A program made the translations under genes and the position numbers. 64,000 bases of DNA. Source: Solanum dulcamara. Taxonomy: Eukaryota > Streptophyta > Magnoliopsida > Solanales > Solanaceae. The stretch covers positions 21,241,740-21,305,739 of the forward strand of contig NC_077245.1 of the NCBI RefSeq assembly GCF_947179165.1, in the 5' to 3' direction. This document shows, piece after piece, positions 23,300-35,027 of the stretch (the first letter of the stretch is position 1; every line of letters begins with the position of its first letter). The notes under the pieces are model-generated. The model saw only the letters and a program-made list of their open reading frames with translations. It was not told the origin of the DNA and did not search any database.

Positions 23300-25250
23300 A
23301 GCAATAAGCTCCTCCTCAAATGACAGGTCCTGATTCAAAGCAACTAAGTCCCACTGAATCATATGAAAGTCATTATGTCGATATTGCTTAAGCATCGATA
23401 TATAAAACACAAGATGAACGTTGAAAGGTTTGGGGGCATGGACAATTTATAGGTCACCTCTCCATACTTCTCTAACACCTCAAAAAGGCCAATAAACCTC
23501 GGACGGGGCTTCTCTTTCCTCCCAAATCTCATCACACCATTAGTGTGTGACACCTTGAGAAATACTCGCTCACCAATAGCAAATGATACATCACGAACAT
23601 GCTTATCTGCACAACTCTTCTGCCTACTCTAGGCAGTCACAAAGTACTGCTAAATCAACTTCACTCTATTCATTGCATCTCTCAACAAATCAATACCTCA
23701 AGGTCGTACCCCAAAAAAATCAAACCATCCCATAGGAGATCTATACCTCCTCCCATATAAGGCCTCAAACGGCGCTATTTGAATGCTAGAATGGTAACTG
23801 TTGATATAAGCAAACTCTGCTAGAGGAAGAGACTGATCCCAATTACCACCAAGGTCCATGACATAAGATCGGAGTAAGTCCTCAAGCACCTGAATAGTCC
23901 GCTCCAACTGACCATTGGTCTGAGGGTGAAAGGTTGTGCTAAACTCAAGCTTGGTACCCATATGTTTCTGCATAGAACTCCCGAAGTGAGAGGCAAACTA
24001 CGTACCACTATCAGACATAATAGAAATGGCACTCCATGCAACCAAACTATCTCACAAATGTAGGTTCTAACCAACTACTCTGCATTGTAGCTGATCTTCA
24101 CTGGAATGAATAAGCTGATTTGGTCAACCGATCAACAATCACTGATGTGATTCTAGATGTAAGAATAATAAATTTAATCGCAATCAAATAAATAAGAAAG
24201 ATATAAAGATATGATAAGAAATAGAAATAAAAAGGAATAGACTTTAGAAGTAAAGAAGGGAAAAATCTAACAATTAATATACATTAACCATTAGATTTAA
24301 TCCAAGGGAGAAAAGAAATGAACTCATACATGAAAATCTTTCTTAGAGTATCCAAGAGAGGTTCGTTGAAGAGATAAAGGGAATCCTCCCAAAACTCACA
24401 CCAAAAGTGTTTTCTCCATCTTCAAAACTAGCTAACCCTAAATGAAGGCCTTAAAGACAATTTATATTAGTCTTGTAAAAATAGCCAAATTACAAGAATG
24501 ACCAAATTATTAAAATAACCATTTGAGCATATTAGTGGACTTAAAGTCTTCCTTTCATGCTTTCTTTAACTCTTCCAAACTCAAGATGGTTGGAAGAATG
24601 CTCCAAACTTCTTGATAACCTATCTGGTTTTCATCTCTTCCGTCATAAATCCATTTAAGCATGTTATGAATTTTAAAAACACTTTTAACGGATCTTCTAG
24701 AAAACTTTGAACCCTTTATGGCTGATTGGAAATTTTTATATCCAACATAGCCCATGACTTCAGTCTGGATAACAATCTTGCTATCTTGATTTGAATCAAT
24801 CACCAAAATAGAATAATTCTTACCTAAAGTCAAGGATACCCATCACGAAGTCCATGGTAATACACTCTCACTTTCATCGAGAATGGACATCCGTCGCATG
24901 GGACCACCCGATTTATGATGCTCATACTTCACTTGTTGTTAATTTAAGGACTTAGCCAAAAAATCAACAATTTCTCTTATCATGACACACCACCAATAGT
25001 GGTTTTCAAGTCATGAAACATCTTTGCTGCTCGCAGGGGAATAGAATACATGGAGCAATGAGCCTCATCTAATATCATACATATCCAATCACCAACCTTG
25101 GGCACACAAAAATGACCTCTAATCCTCAAAAATCCCTTGGATCAAGAGAGGCTGATTTAGCTTCACCTCTCAGCACTTTATCTCAAATAGTCCTTAACTT
25201 GTCATCATCAAACTGATGTACAGGAAACTAATCCATCAAGGTAGACCTAT
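23300..25250 (-). pseudogene. Element E integrase, decayed and interrupted
   Basis: The C-terminal part at 23359-23553 reads VMRFGRKEKPRPRFIGLFEVL (a GPF/Y-like module). The core at 23698-23973 reads FHPQTNGQLERTIQVLEDLLR, with the third catalytic residue E in NGQLERT. The N-terminal part of the core (VIVDRLT, about 24121-24150, and MDFVMGIL, about 24830-24860) is split by a 666-bp insertion. Stops and frameshifts are frequent. No chromodomain tail is evident after the GPF/Y module, unlike elements A and D, but decay could have hidden it. Confidence 0.75.
24158..24823. mobile_element. 666-bp LTR-like insertion in integrase of element E
   Basis: The insertion starts TGTAAGAATAAT and ends ATTATTCTTAC-like (GAATAATTCTTAC), inverted termini of about 12 bases. 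It is flanked by CTAGA (24153-24157) and CTAAA (24824-24828). Removing it restores a continuous integrase reading ..MGILDSR..VIVDRLT. A 5-bp duplication fits a solo LTR, although the right end is AC rather than CA. The minus-strand frame 24555-24833 inside it encodes no family I recognise and borrows its first codons from the flank. Confidence 0.6.
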
Positions 25251-25299
25251 CCTCCACAAAGGTCAAAATACTATGAGGTGTAGAAATGTCAAGTCGAAC

Positions 25300-25960
25300 C
25301 AACTATCTATCCAATGACCTCCAAAGCCAAAGGCCTCTTCTCCACCTTAAAAAGGCTAAACTACCAATGCTAGGTGTTTTTTTACTAAAGGAATCTGCTA
25401 CCATATTAGCCTTGGTTGGATGATAAAGAATGGTGATGTCATAGTCTTTCATTAGCTCCAAACAACTATGTTGCCTTATGTTCAGATTCGATAAAAAAAT
25501 ATACTTAAGGATATGATGATCGGTAAAGACCCCACAATGCACACTATAGAGATACCACAAGGCATCTGCTACCACATTAGCCTTGTCCGGATAATAAAGA
25601 ATGGTGATGTCGTAGTCTTTCATTAGCTCCAACCAGCTATGCTGCCTCATGTTCAGATTCGACTGAGAAAAAATATATTTAAGGATATGATGATCAGTAA
25701 ATACCTCACAATGCACATAATAGAGATAGTGTCTCTACAACTTAGAAATAAAGACTACCGCCACTAACTACAAGTCGTGATTAAGGTAGTTTATCTCATG
25801 AATCTTTAGTTGTCGAATATCATAGGCTATAACTTTCCCCTTATATATTAATACACCACCCAAACCAACTCTCGAAGCATCACAAAATACAATAATAAAT
25901 GCCATACCCTTTTGGAGTGATGCTAGAATAGATACTAAAGTCAATAACTCTTTGAGCTTT
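25300..25960 (-). pseudogene. Element E RNase H with internal tandem duplication
   Basis: The minus strand reads DASRVGLGG (active-site aspartate region, near 25870), [14 protein letters not shown], then [20 protein letters not shown] and [18 protein letters not shown]. The part from [12 protein letters not shown] to ADA/ADS is present twice in frame, 57 codons each. RNase H degrades the RNA strand during reverse transcription. Stops upstream of 25716 show decay. Confidence 0.75.
25394..25735 (-). repeat. 171-bp tandem duplication (57 codons) in RNase H
   Basis: Copies 25394-25564 and 25565-25735 match over their length with scattered differences. The unit is a multiple of three and the duplicated frame stays open through both copies (25303-25716). 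The divergence between copies shows it is not recent. Confidence 0.85.
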
Positions 25961-25989
25961 TGAATGCTCGCCTCACACTCATTAATCCA

Positions 25990-26580
25990 CTAAAATGTCA
26001 CGATCTTTTGAGCTAGCCTAGTCAAAGGTTCTACAATAAAAAAGAAACTTTTAACAAACAACTGCTAATAGCTTGTTATCCCAATAAATCTCTGAATCTC
26101 AGTAACCAAAGTAGGCCTAATATAATCACTAACCACAACAATCTTGGCCAGATCGATCATAATACCATCCTTGGTCACTATATGACCCAAGAATGTCACA
26201 AACTCGAGCCAAAACTCACATTTTAAGAATTTTGCATATAACTTCTCCATTTTTAATCACTGAAATACGGCTCTCAAATGACTAACATGACCAGCCTTAT
26301 TTTTAGTATAAACCAAGATATCATCGATAAACACAATCATAAATGAGTCCAAATAAGGTCAAAATACCTGGCTTATCAACTCTATAAAAGCAGTCAAGGT
26401 ATAAGTTAACCCAAAGGAGATAACCACAAGCTCATAATGACGATAATGAGTTCTAAAGGCAATCTTCGGGATATCAAATTCTCAAACTCTCAACTGATGA
26501 TAACCCAACCTCAAGTAGATCTTAAAGAGCACTAATGCACCTTGAAGATGATCCAATAAGTCATCAATACAAGGGAGAGG
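25990..26580 (-). pseudogene. Element E reverse transcriptase, C-terminal half
   Basis: The minus-strand frame gives [20 protein letters not shown] (catalytic IDD, about 26290-26345), then KLYAKFLKCEFWLEFVTFLG, HIVTKDGI and RPTLVTEIQRFIGITSY. These are the conserved palm-to-thumb motifs of Ty3/gypsy reverse transcriptase. The frame runs into LTR D at 26580 exactly in the motif KNKYPLPCIDD. The other half resumes at 32534. Scattered stops make it nonfunctional. Confidence 0.8.
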
Positions 26581-28866
26581 TGTCACACCCTAAGAGCGTA
26601 GGTGTTTGGAACTCTAAAACCATTGCTGGCCCCAAGTGAACCACTTGGATCATTCACTCATTCAAACTAATCAGTGGAAGACTCAACTAAAAAAGAAGGT
26701 CAACCCATACTGGACATTTAATCATCTTCATTAATAAGTAAATAATAAATTAAAAATACTAAAAGTATAATGTAATTCAACGTCATAAACTCAATAATGA
26801 AATTATGGTTTAAAAACAGACTCTGAAATTAACCATCTAACCCAACTTATACTCGGTCCATGAAGCCACTAACTCAATACTAGAAATGTGCCAAGATAAT
26901 TCGAAGGCTACCTCAAATGACTATCAAAAGAATGACAAATGAAGGAATAAAATCAAGTCCAATGAATGCAAGGAGATCTCACTAAAAGCTGAACTGGATC
27001 TAGTCTTCAATTATGCGTCTGTTGAGGACTTCTATCACCTATATCTGTATCATAGCACAATGTTGGTCAAATGGCATCAGTACATGAAATGTACGAGTAT
27101 GTAAAATGGATGGAAGGGACAAAATCAATAATACTCAATTACATGGAACTTAACTTAAGGGACTTACTCTGAAATAACCCAACTCAACAAAGCATGAAGT
27201 AAAGTAAAACAGTACTTTAAATAATATGAAATAAGATACACAACTTAATATATGAAAATATGATATTTCACTCTTTGGGAGGTTCTCTAACCTATAACCA
27301 TCACTTATGAACTAGTGATTATATAATGCTTAAAAACTTTCATTGTCGCAGCCGTCCAATACTTTGCCAGAGTAAAGGATGCTCAACTCAGTGGATGCAA
27401 AATCAGTCAAAGTCCAATATTTTGGAACTTGAGAAGTATAGCCTCGATCCTACACTGGATACATAGTTTATGGGGTTTGAGTTACCTCTACTCTTACAAA
27501 AATAGATGATCAATACTACTGCTAAAATATTTTATAATGCTCATATAATAAATAAAATATCCAATTGACTCATTTAGTCTCTTTTGGACTTAGCTCAAAA
27601 CTCAACTCATGTCAACTCAAGAAGTGCATTTAAAGTATAATTTAACTTTTCAACTCGATCTCAAAATAAATATCTTAATGTAATAATGCTCAACTCATTT
27701 ATACTAAAAATGCTCATACAAAACAATAGTAAAGAGGTTTCTCAAACTCACCTGATGCTCAACCCTTTCTCAATCAAAGGCATACTTTAAACTCGAAATA
27801 GTGCATAATAAAATTAACACAAAATGTTCATCAATCATTCTTTGACAAACTCCTTAAAGGCATAGAATATAATTGAAATCTCAATTAGTGTTTATGTGAA
27901 TGTAAACACGAATCTCTACTCTCAACAAGACTCAATACAAATAAATCATTAAGGAATATAGTAATATATGAAAGAACACAAGGAAATTACATATACAATC
28001 TCAATAGGGATTATCCTTAACTCAAGAACTCAATTCATGGAACCTCAAAATTTAACTCTACTCGAAGAACTAGAGATGTAAGATATGTGGATAAACTCAA
28101 TCCACATTATAGGTAGCTTACATACCTGAAAATTGAAAAAATGATTAAAACTTGAAGGTTTCGCTTGAAACCTCAAACTCTAGCTCTTTCTCCTCCCTAA
28201 TATTTTCTCTCAAATATTCTAAGTGTTTTTAGGGTACTAATAAGGGACTTAAAATAGTCCCAAAAATGTCGAGGTTTTGATCAAGGAAGAGTGGGGAAAG
28301 ATGAGAATACCCCTCATTAAAATTGTCTCTAGTCGTCTATGAGTCGTCCTTACGAGTTGCAGGGTCTTCGATGAGTCATAAGAGTCCACTCGTAGGATTG
28401 GACTGGAAAAAGTCAAGGGGCCTACGACTCAGGTCTATGAGTCATAGAAAGAAGAAGAATTCATAGAATCCATTATTCCATCAACTTCTCAAAAAACCTG
28501 TAAACGTAAGTTTCTGAAGTTTCTCTACGGGTCATTTCTATGAGTCATAAATAAATCTATGATTCATCCTGTTGTATCGTAAACTAAGTACTGAGGGCTA
28601 AATTTTTCAAGTACTAGAATACAATTTTACAACTCATTTTTATGAGTCGTTGACATCCTTACAGGTCGTAAGGTTGAGTCGTGGGAATGGTCTTCAGGAC
28701 TCAAAATTTCTCTAAGTATTGAAGGAACCTACAAGTCATCCCTATGACTCATAGAACTCTCTAAGAATCGTAGATGACACTCATGGTCCACTTAGTCATT
28801 TCTTTTACTCAATTGTTTCTCAAGGTCCTCGAATTCAGTCTAGGATAGAATAAGATGGAAATTACA
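26581..28866 (-). mobile_element. LTR of element D, left (3') copy, 2286 bp
   Basis: It starts TGTCACACCCTAAG and ends GATGGAAATTACA. It is followed on the right by a polypurine tract (minus strand TAAGGTGGAGATAT) and the decayed pol of element D. The target duplication is AGAGG (26576-26580) against AAAGG (32529-32533), one change. Confidence 0.8.
28320..28780 (-). promoter_or_regulatory. TACGAGTCGTA-type dyad array, left LTR D
   Basis: Repeated words CTATGAGTCGTC, TTACGAGTTGCAGG, GATGAGTCATAAG, CTATGAGTCATAG and CTACGACTCAG occur at intervals through the first 550 bases of the LTR in element orientation. The other LTR of D (31960-32480) has the same series with GTCCCTACGAGTCGTAGGGT intact. 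Confidence 0.6.
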
Positions 28867-29700
28867 ATATCTCCACCTTAGAATCATTCATACTCGAATG
28901 AATACCAAGCTAAGGGTTTACTCAAGGCATGAATATAATAAAAAACTCAAATATTCAAACATTTGAACAATCAACTACTCAAACTCAAGAATGCTCATCA
29001 TATACTTAGCCTCGGAATAAACACCAACTCAAGGATAAGAGAAAGGAATACTACCCTCAACAATGACATTAGAAGGCTTGAATAGATGCGGGTATCTAGC
29101 CTTCATATCCTCTTTAGCTTCTCATATAGCTTTTTCAGCAAATTGATTTCTCCATAGAACTTTGACGGATGCTACCTCCTTGGTTCTCAATTTGTGAATC
29201 TGACGATCAAGAATCTAAACTAGGATCTCCTCATAAGTCAAACTCTCCTTTACCCCAATGATCTCAATCAGAATAATAAGAGAAGGACCTCACAAATACT
29301 TTTTAAGCATAGAGATGTGAAATGTTGGGTGAATCGTTGTTAAATCTAGTGGCAACTCCAATTTATAAGCTACATTACCAACCCTTTTCATAATCTGATA
29401 AGGACCAATATAGCGGGGACTAAGTTTCCCTTTCTTTACAAATCTCCTAACTCTTATCATGGGTGAAACTTTTAGGTACAACCAATAATTTACCTCAAAT
29501 TCCAAGTCACTCCTCATAATATCAGTGTAGGATTTCTTATGGCTTTTCTCAGTCTTTAATCTCTCTTGGATAATCTTTACTTTTTTCATTGCTTGATGAA
29601 CAAATTCTGGTCCAACAAACATAGCTTTACCAACTTCAAACCAACCAATTGGTGATATATACCTCCTCCGATAAAAAGCCTCATATGGAGCCATTTGAAT
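28867..29700 (-). pseudogene. Element D integrase C-terminus with chromodomain-like tail
   Basis: The frame 29290-29694 reads [19 protein letters not shown], then [19 protein letters not shown] (GPY module) and [13 protein letters not shown]. The next frame downstream gives a tail VASVKVLWRNQFAEKAI and then KEDMKARYPHLF, the chromodomain-like end of the Tekay/Del lineage. One or two stops remain (for example in AEKAI.EAKE), so the copy is dead but less decayed than element A. Confidence 0.8.
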
Positions 29701-31272
29701 GCTCGAATGTAAGTTATTATTGTAAGCAAACTCAATAAGTGGAAAATGGTCATCCCAATTACATTTGATGTCGATAAAACAAGCTCATAACATATCCTCG
29801 AGATTTTGAAGAGTACGCGCTGCCTAATCATATGTCTAAGGATTAAAAGCGATACTAGGAGTCTCCTTCAAACTCAAACCTTTCTAGAAGGACTTCCAAA
29901 ACTACGATGTGAATTGGGTACCTTTGTTTGAGATGATTGAAAAGGGAACTCCATGCAATCTAACTTCTCTCAAATATAACCCTTGCATAATCTTTTGTTG
30001 GGTTTGTAGTCTTAACGGGCAAGAAGTGGGTTAATTTGGTCATTCTATCCATAATCACTCAAATAGAATCATGTTGTCTACAAAATAGAGGTAAACCTGT
30101 AATAAAATTCATGTTAATCATTTCCTACTTCCATTCTGGAACTTTATATTCAGAGCTACACCACAAGGCCTTTGATGCTCAACCTTGACTTGTTGGAAAT
30201 TTGGGCACTTGGATACAAACTCGGCTATGTCTCTTTTTATACCATTCAACCACTAGACCTCCCTCAAGTCGTGGTTATTTTTGTAGAACCTGGATAGATG
30301 GAACACCTAAATCTATGGGCCTATGCCATAATTCTTTCTCGTATGTCATCAACACTTAGCAAAAGTCATTACCTTCTGCTTGTGAACATCATCTTTCAAT
30401 TAGAGGAAAATGGGATCTTGGCCTTGCTTCTGTTTCACCTCTGCAACAAAAGATGATTCAGCCCCATTCCAAATAATGGTACCACCATCACTAGAGTCAA
30501 TAAGCTGAATTACCAAACGTGCTAGCCTATGCAGCTCTTTAGACAACTCTTTTTTTCCTCTTCCACATTAGCAATTCTCTCCATAAATAACCTGCTAAGA
30601 GCATCAGTAACAATATTAGCTTTACCTGGGTAGTAGAGAATGTTCATATTATAGAGCCCATTTGGATAAGCTTAAAAAAGTAACTTTTATGTATGAAGTG
30701 CTTTTAGAACTTTCAAGTACTGAAAGTTATTTTTATAAATAAGCAATTGAGTGTTTGGATAAAAATACTTTGGTCTGAATTTTATGGCTGAAAAGGTACT
30801 TTAGAAATTAAAATAAAATATAATAGATATAAAAGTAATTTTCATTATCAAAGAAAAAGGCTTTCAGCCCTCCAAAAACAGTTAGGATTTTTAACTTTTC
30901 ATTTTTGGGTGACTTTAAAAACTTTATGGCTTAAATTTAACATTTTAAATTAGTAGCCAAATACCACAATAAGCTAAAAAGGACTTATAAGTTGGTTTGA
31001 CTAACTTATAATCCCATCCTAATGGGCTCATAATCCTTGAGTTGCTCAAGTCATCTCCTCTACCTCAGGTTTAGCTATTTCTGAGTAAAAACATATTGTA
31101 GGCTTTTATGGTCTGTGAACACATCAATATGCACTCCATAAAGATAATGATGCCAAATATTGAGAGCAGACACTACGGCTGCCAACTCAAGTTCGTGAGT
31201 TGGGTAGATCCTCTCATGAATCTTAAGTTGTCTAGAAGCATATGCAATAACCTTGCCCTTCTGTATCAACAT
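29700..31272 (-). pseudogene. Element D integrase core and RNase H fragment, interrupted
   Basis: Minus-strand remnants of the integrase core (29700-30150), an HHCC zinc-finger region (30150-30280), the linker and an RNase H end are visible. The last recognisable frame is [20 protein letters not shown], then [21 protein letters not shown] and [16 protein letters not shown]. Pol stops abruptly at 31272, in RNase H, and joins the middle of the right LTR, so gag, protease and reverse transcriptase are lost. A 376-bp MITE (30654-31029) splits the part just after RNase H. Confidence 0.7.
30654..31029. mobile_element. MITE (376 bp) with ATA duplication in element D
   Basis: The ends GAGCCCATTTGGAT and ATCCTAATGGGCTC form 14-bp inverted repeats with one mismatch. 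ATA lies on both sides (30651-30653 and 31030-31032). Excision in silico gives GTTCATATTATAATCCTTGAG, which aligns with the uninterrupted element A sequence near 14217. A 3-bp duplication suggests PIF/Harbinger-like origin. No transposase is inside. Confidence 0.8.
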
Positions 31273-32528
31273 AATTTAACTCTTTAACTCAACCTCAAAA
31301 TAAATATTTTAATGTAGAAATGTTCAACTCGTTTATACTAAAAAGGCTCATATAAAACAATAGTGAAGAAGTTTCTCAAATTCACCGCATGCACAACTCT
31401 TTTTCAATCAAAGGAGAAAATAACTATTCTTTAGACTCAAAATAGTGCATAACAAAATTAACACGAAATGTTCATAAATCATTCTTATACAAGCACCTTC
31501 AATACATAGAATATAATTAAAATCTCAATTAGGGTTCATGTGAATGCAAACACAGAATCCCCACTCTCAACAAGACTCAATTCAAATAAATCATCAAGGA
31601 ATATGGTAATATATGCAAGAACACAAGGAAATATTATATACAATATCAATAGGGATTATCCTTAACTCAAGAACTCCATTCATGGATCCTCGAAACTCAA
31701 CTAAACTCGAATAACTGGATATATAAGGCACGTAGATGAACTATTTTCATGTTATGGGTAGCCTTACATACCTGGAAATTGAAGGAACGATTGAAACTTA
31801 AAGGCTTTGCTTAAAACCTTGAACCCTAGGTGTTTCTCCTCCCCAATCTTTGCTCTTAAATATTCTAAGTGTATTGAGGGCATAAGTGTATAGGGTACAG
31901 ATAAGGGACTCAAACTAGTCCCAAAAATGTCAAGGTTTTGATCAGGGAAGGGTGTGAAAAGATGAGAATACCCCTCATTAAAACCTTCTCTAGCCGTCTA
32001 CTAGTCGTCCCTACGAGTCGTAGGGTCTTTAACGAGTCGTGGGAGTCCATACATAGGACTGGGATAGAAAAAAGGCAAGGGTTCTATGACTCAGGTCTAC
32101 AAGTCATAAAAAGAAGAAAGAGTCATAGAACCCATTTGTCCTACAACTTCTCAAAAAACCTAAAAACTTGATTCTCTAAAGTTTCTCTACAGATTGTTTC
32201 TACGAGTCGTAAACAACTTGACAATTTGTCCTATTATATCGTAAACTAAGTACTTAGGCCTAAATGTTTAAGAAACTAGAAAACAAGTTTATGACTCATT
32301 TCTATGAGTCATCGACATCCATATGGGTCATAAGGTTGTGTCGTAGGAATAGTCTTCAGGACTCAAAATTTCCCTAAGTGTTGGAAGGACCTACGAGTCA
32401 TCTCTAACTTATAAAACTCTCTACGAATCGTAGATGACACTCGTGGTCCACTTGGTCATTTCTGTTTCTCAATGTTTTTCTCATGGTCCTCGAATTCAGT
32501 CTAGGCTTGAATAACACGAGGTGCTACA
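31273..32528 (-). mobile_element. LTR of element D, right (5') copy, truncated
   Basis: It aligns with 27640-28866 of the left LTR and ends CACGAGGTGCTACA, followed by the duplication AAAGG. The first about 1.06 kb of the LTR (plus-strand left part), the primer-binding site and most of gag-pol were removed in one deletion joining 31272 to LTR position 27640-equivalent. Confidence 0.75.
31960..32480 (-). promoter_or_regulatory. TACGAGTCGTA-type dyad array, right LTR D
   Basis: It contains CCCTACGAGTCGTAGGG, TTTCTACGAGTCGTAAAC, AACGAGTCGTGGGAG, TCTATGAGTCATCG and CTACGAATCGTAGATG. These are better-preserved dyads than in the left LTR, with the same order and spacing. Confidence 0.6.
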
Positions 32529-32533
32529 AAAGG

Positions 32534-33000
32534 ATACTTGTTCTTGATGGTGACTTTTTTCAATTGTCGATAGTCAATACACATCCTCATAGCACCATCC
32601 TTCTTTTTCATAAATATGATCGGTGCACCCCATAGCGATGCACTAGGTCAAATAAATTCCTTATTTAACAAATCTTCCAATTGTTCTTTCAACTCCTTTA
32701 ATTTTGTCATAGCCATCTGATAAGGAAAAATAGAGATAGGCTTGGTTCTCGGCTCCAAATCAATCACAAAATTAATGACACGGTTAAGAGAAACAAATGA
32801 CAAGTCTGTAGAAAACACATCTATAAACTCTCTTACCACCCTCGTGGTCTCTAAAGAATATGACTCTTTTCTAAGATCATGTACATAAGACAAATAAGAC
32901 AAGAAATCTTTATCCATCATATGGAGAGATCGAATATAAAATATCACACCCTTAGGATACGAACTCAAATTACCCTTCCACATCAAGCAAGGAAACTGAG
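32534..33000 (-). pseudogene. Element E reverse transcriptase, N-terminal half
   Basis: The minus strand reads VREFIDVFSTDLSFVSLNRV, then INFVIDLEPRTKPISIFPYQ and LKELKEQLEDLLNKEFI (32648-32986). Toward 32534 it reads the segment [17 protein letters not shown], which is completed at 26580. This is the protease-RT spacer and RT start of Ty3/gypsy elements. Together with 25990-26580 it gives a full but decayed RT, interrupted by element D. Confidence 0.8.
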
Positions 33001-33039
33001 GTAATCTAACGTCATGGTCTTAGCATAACAATCTAAACT

Positions 33040-33330
33040 AGCATGATAGGGAGATAATCAGTTCATACCCTATATCACATCAAAATCAATCATGTCTAAT
33101 AAAATTAAGTTTTCTCGGATCTCTCTATCCAAAAATATCATGACACACCCCCGATATACTCGATCCACCACTAAAGATTTACTTACCGAGGTAGAAATAG
33201 TAATAGGCCCAGCAAGAGGCTCACACACATAATCAATACCCATATCAAAATAAGTCGACACATAAGAGTAGGTAGACCCTGGATCAAATAATAATAAAGA
33301 AAAAGATGGAAAACCAGAACATAACCTGTA
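33040..33330 (-). pseudogene. Element E aspartic protease remnant
   Basis: The minus strand gives STYFDMGIDYVCEPLAGPIT, then VSKSLVVDRVYRGCVMIFLD and LILLDMIDFDVI. These match the conserved protease block of plant chromoviruses (S.YF..G....CEPL..., V.RVYRGC, L..LDM.DFDVILG). The catalytic D(S/T)G is upstream in decayed sequence near 33280. Protease would release gag and pol products. Confidence 0.7.
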
Positions 33331-33499
33331 ATGACCATATCAGAAGCCTCTACCTCAGATCTACCCGGTATAACATAACATAATTGACTGTCACCACTAG
33401 CTTGTGAACCACCACGAGCACCACCTCAAGCTCCACTCTTGGCACCCCAGGTGCCACCTATAGCACTCTATGAAGCACCTTAAACAATTGGGAAAGTGT

Positions 33500-35027
33500 A
33501 AAATGAATAGTCGGTTTCCCAAGCTGAATAATAGAAGGAACACATTTGGGTAATCCCTTGCCTTATGCCCACACTCATCACCACATAGCAACCTCGAGGA
33601 CCTGATCCCCTCAGAGAAAAACCAGAAGTGTCAACACGCCCTCTGGAGCTTTCAGAACAACTGCATCTAGCCTGACCCTATCTAGATCCATCTATACCAT
33701 TTATGCCCTGAATTTTTGCCTTTACAGGTCTTCTCTAGTAACCCTAGGTGCCTGGAACCAAATACTACCTGCCTCTAGAGGAATGATAGTTGAGCTGACC
33801 CTACTAGAGGAACCTCATGGCCCCGCCTTGTCTAGTTGTCGGATACTCTTAGTCATCTTGCCATGATTAATAATACTCTAAAATGTACCACCCGACAACA
33901 CAAGAGAGGATGTATCCTCCTAAAGATAATCGATGAACCCCTTTACCAAATTACGGATCTGTTTAAACTCGGTGGGAATACTCAAATAGCATAATAAGAC
34001 AACTTATGAAAGTGAGCCTCTACTCAGATACTGATGGGAATCCATGCTCTAATTTGTCAAACTCATCTCGGAGCTGATCACGAAGGCTAGAAGGCACAAA
34101 CCTCTCAAGAAACACTTTAGTAAACTGCTCCCAACTCATCATAGGAGAACTAGTAGGTCTACAAGCAAGAACCGAGCTCCACCACTTCTTATCCACTTCT
34201 ACAAATTGATATGAAGTGTAATGTACTATATGTAACCCTAGAATATTAGGTTGAACAACCTATCCTGACACTCAATGAAAAAGTCATAGACCTTCTCTTC
34301 AGCCATATTATCAAATTTGGGAGGCGCCAATCGAACAAACCTTTTAAAAATCTTTTGCTCAGACACTGACATGGAAACACTAGTAGAAACTATCAAAGCT
34401 ACGAATCTCGGAGGTGCAATAGAACTATAGAAGGCATTGAAGAAGAACTAGAAATCTAAAATCCCATATTAGGCCCCTGAAATGGTGGTGTAGCGCCAAC
34501 TCTAATATGAGATCCTAAAGTACCTGGAAGAGCACCAGGAGTAGGAGAACTATCCCATGTAGCCAATAATCGAACCAGTAGCTCCTGAAGTATCAGAGCA
34601 TTATCGGAGACCTCAGGAGGCTGGGTTGGCCTCTACTATTTAGTCTGCAACTTAAAGTCATCCTCATACTCATACATAGGCTCAAGTGATGGCTTTCTAG
34701 ATCGTCCACGAACAAGTACTTCTCCTTTCGCTTGACCTCAACCCCTACTTCACCACGTTCTCTACCTCACCCAGGATTTGGGCTCAAGCAGCAGGTACAG
34801 CCTCACCCTCGGTGACTCTAGCTCTAGTCCTCATCATCTGCGTAAAAGGAATAAATTAGAGGTATCCAAATCTAACTAAAGGAATCAAAAGGAGGAATTT
34901 GTTCTAATAAGTATCATATAGCCTCTCAAAAATAAGTACGGATGTCTACATACTGATCCGCAAGACTCTACTAAACACTCTGTTCTTTAACTAATGAGAC
35001 TTGTAACCTATCGTTCTGCTATTAATT
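33500..35027 (-). pseudogene. Element E gag region with zinc-knuckle remnant
   Basis: A decayed zinc knuckle reads CGDECGHKARDYP at about 33545-33590, where the family has CxxCGxxGHxxRxCP. Upstream, to about 34850, broken minus-strand frames correspond to the gag nucleocapsid and capsid. The 5' end (34511-35027) is repeated at 35255-35788. Gag packages element RNA in virus-like particles. No long open frame survives. Confidence 0.6.

Noticed and set aside
24555..24833. 92-codon minus-strand frame in the 666-bp insertion as a gene
   Set aside because: It starts in the flanking integrase sequence, has no known domain, and ends with the insertion. Left as part of the insertion.
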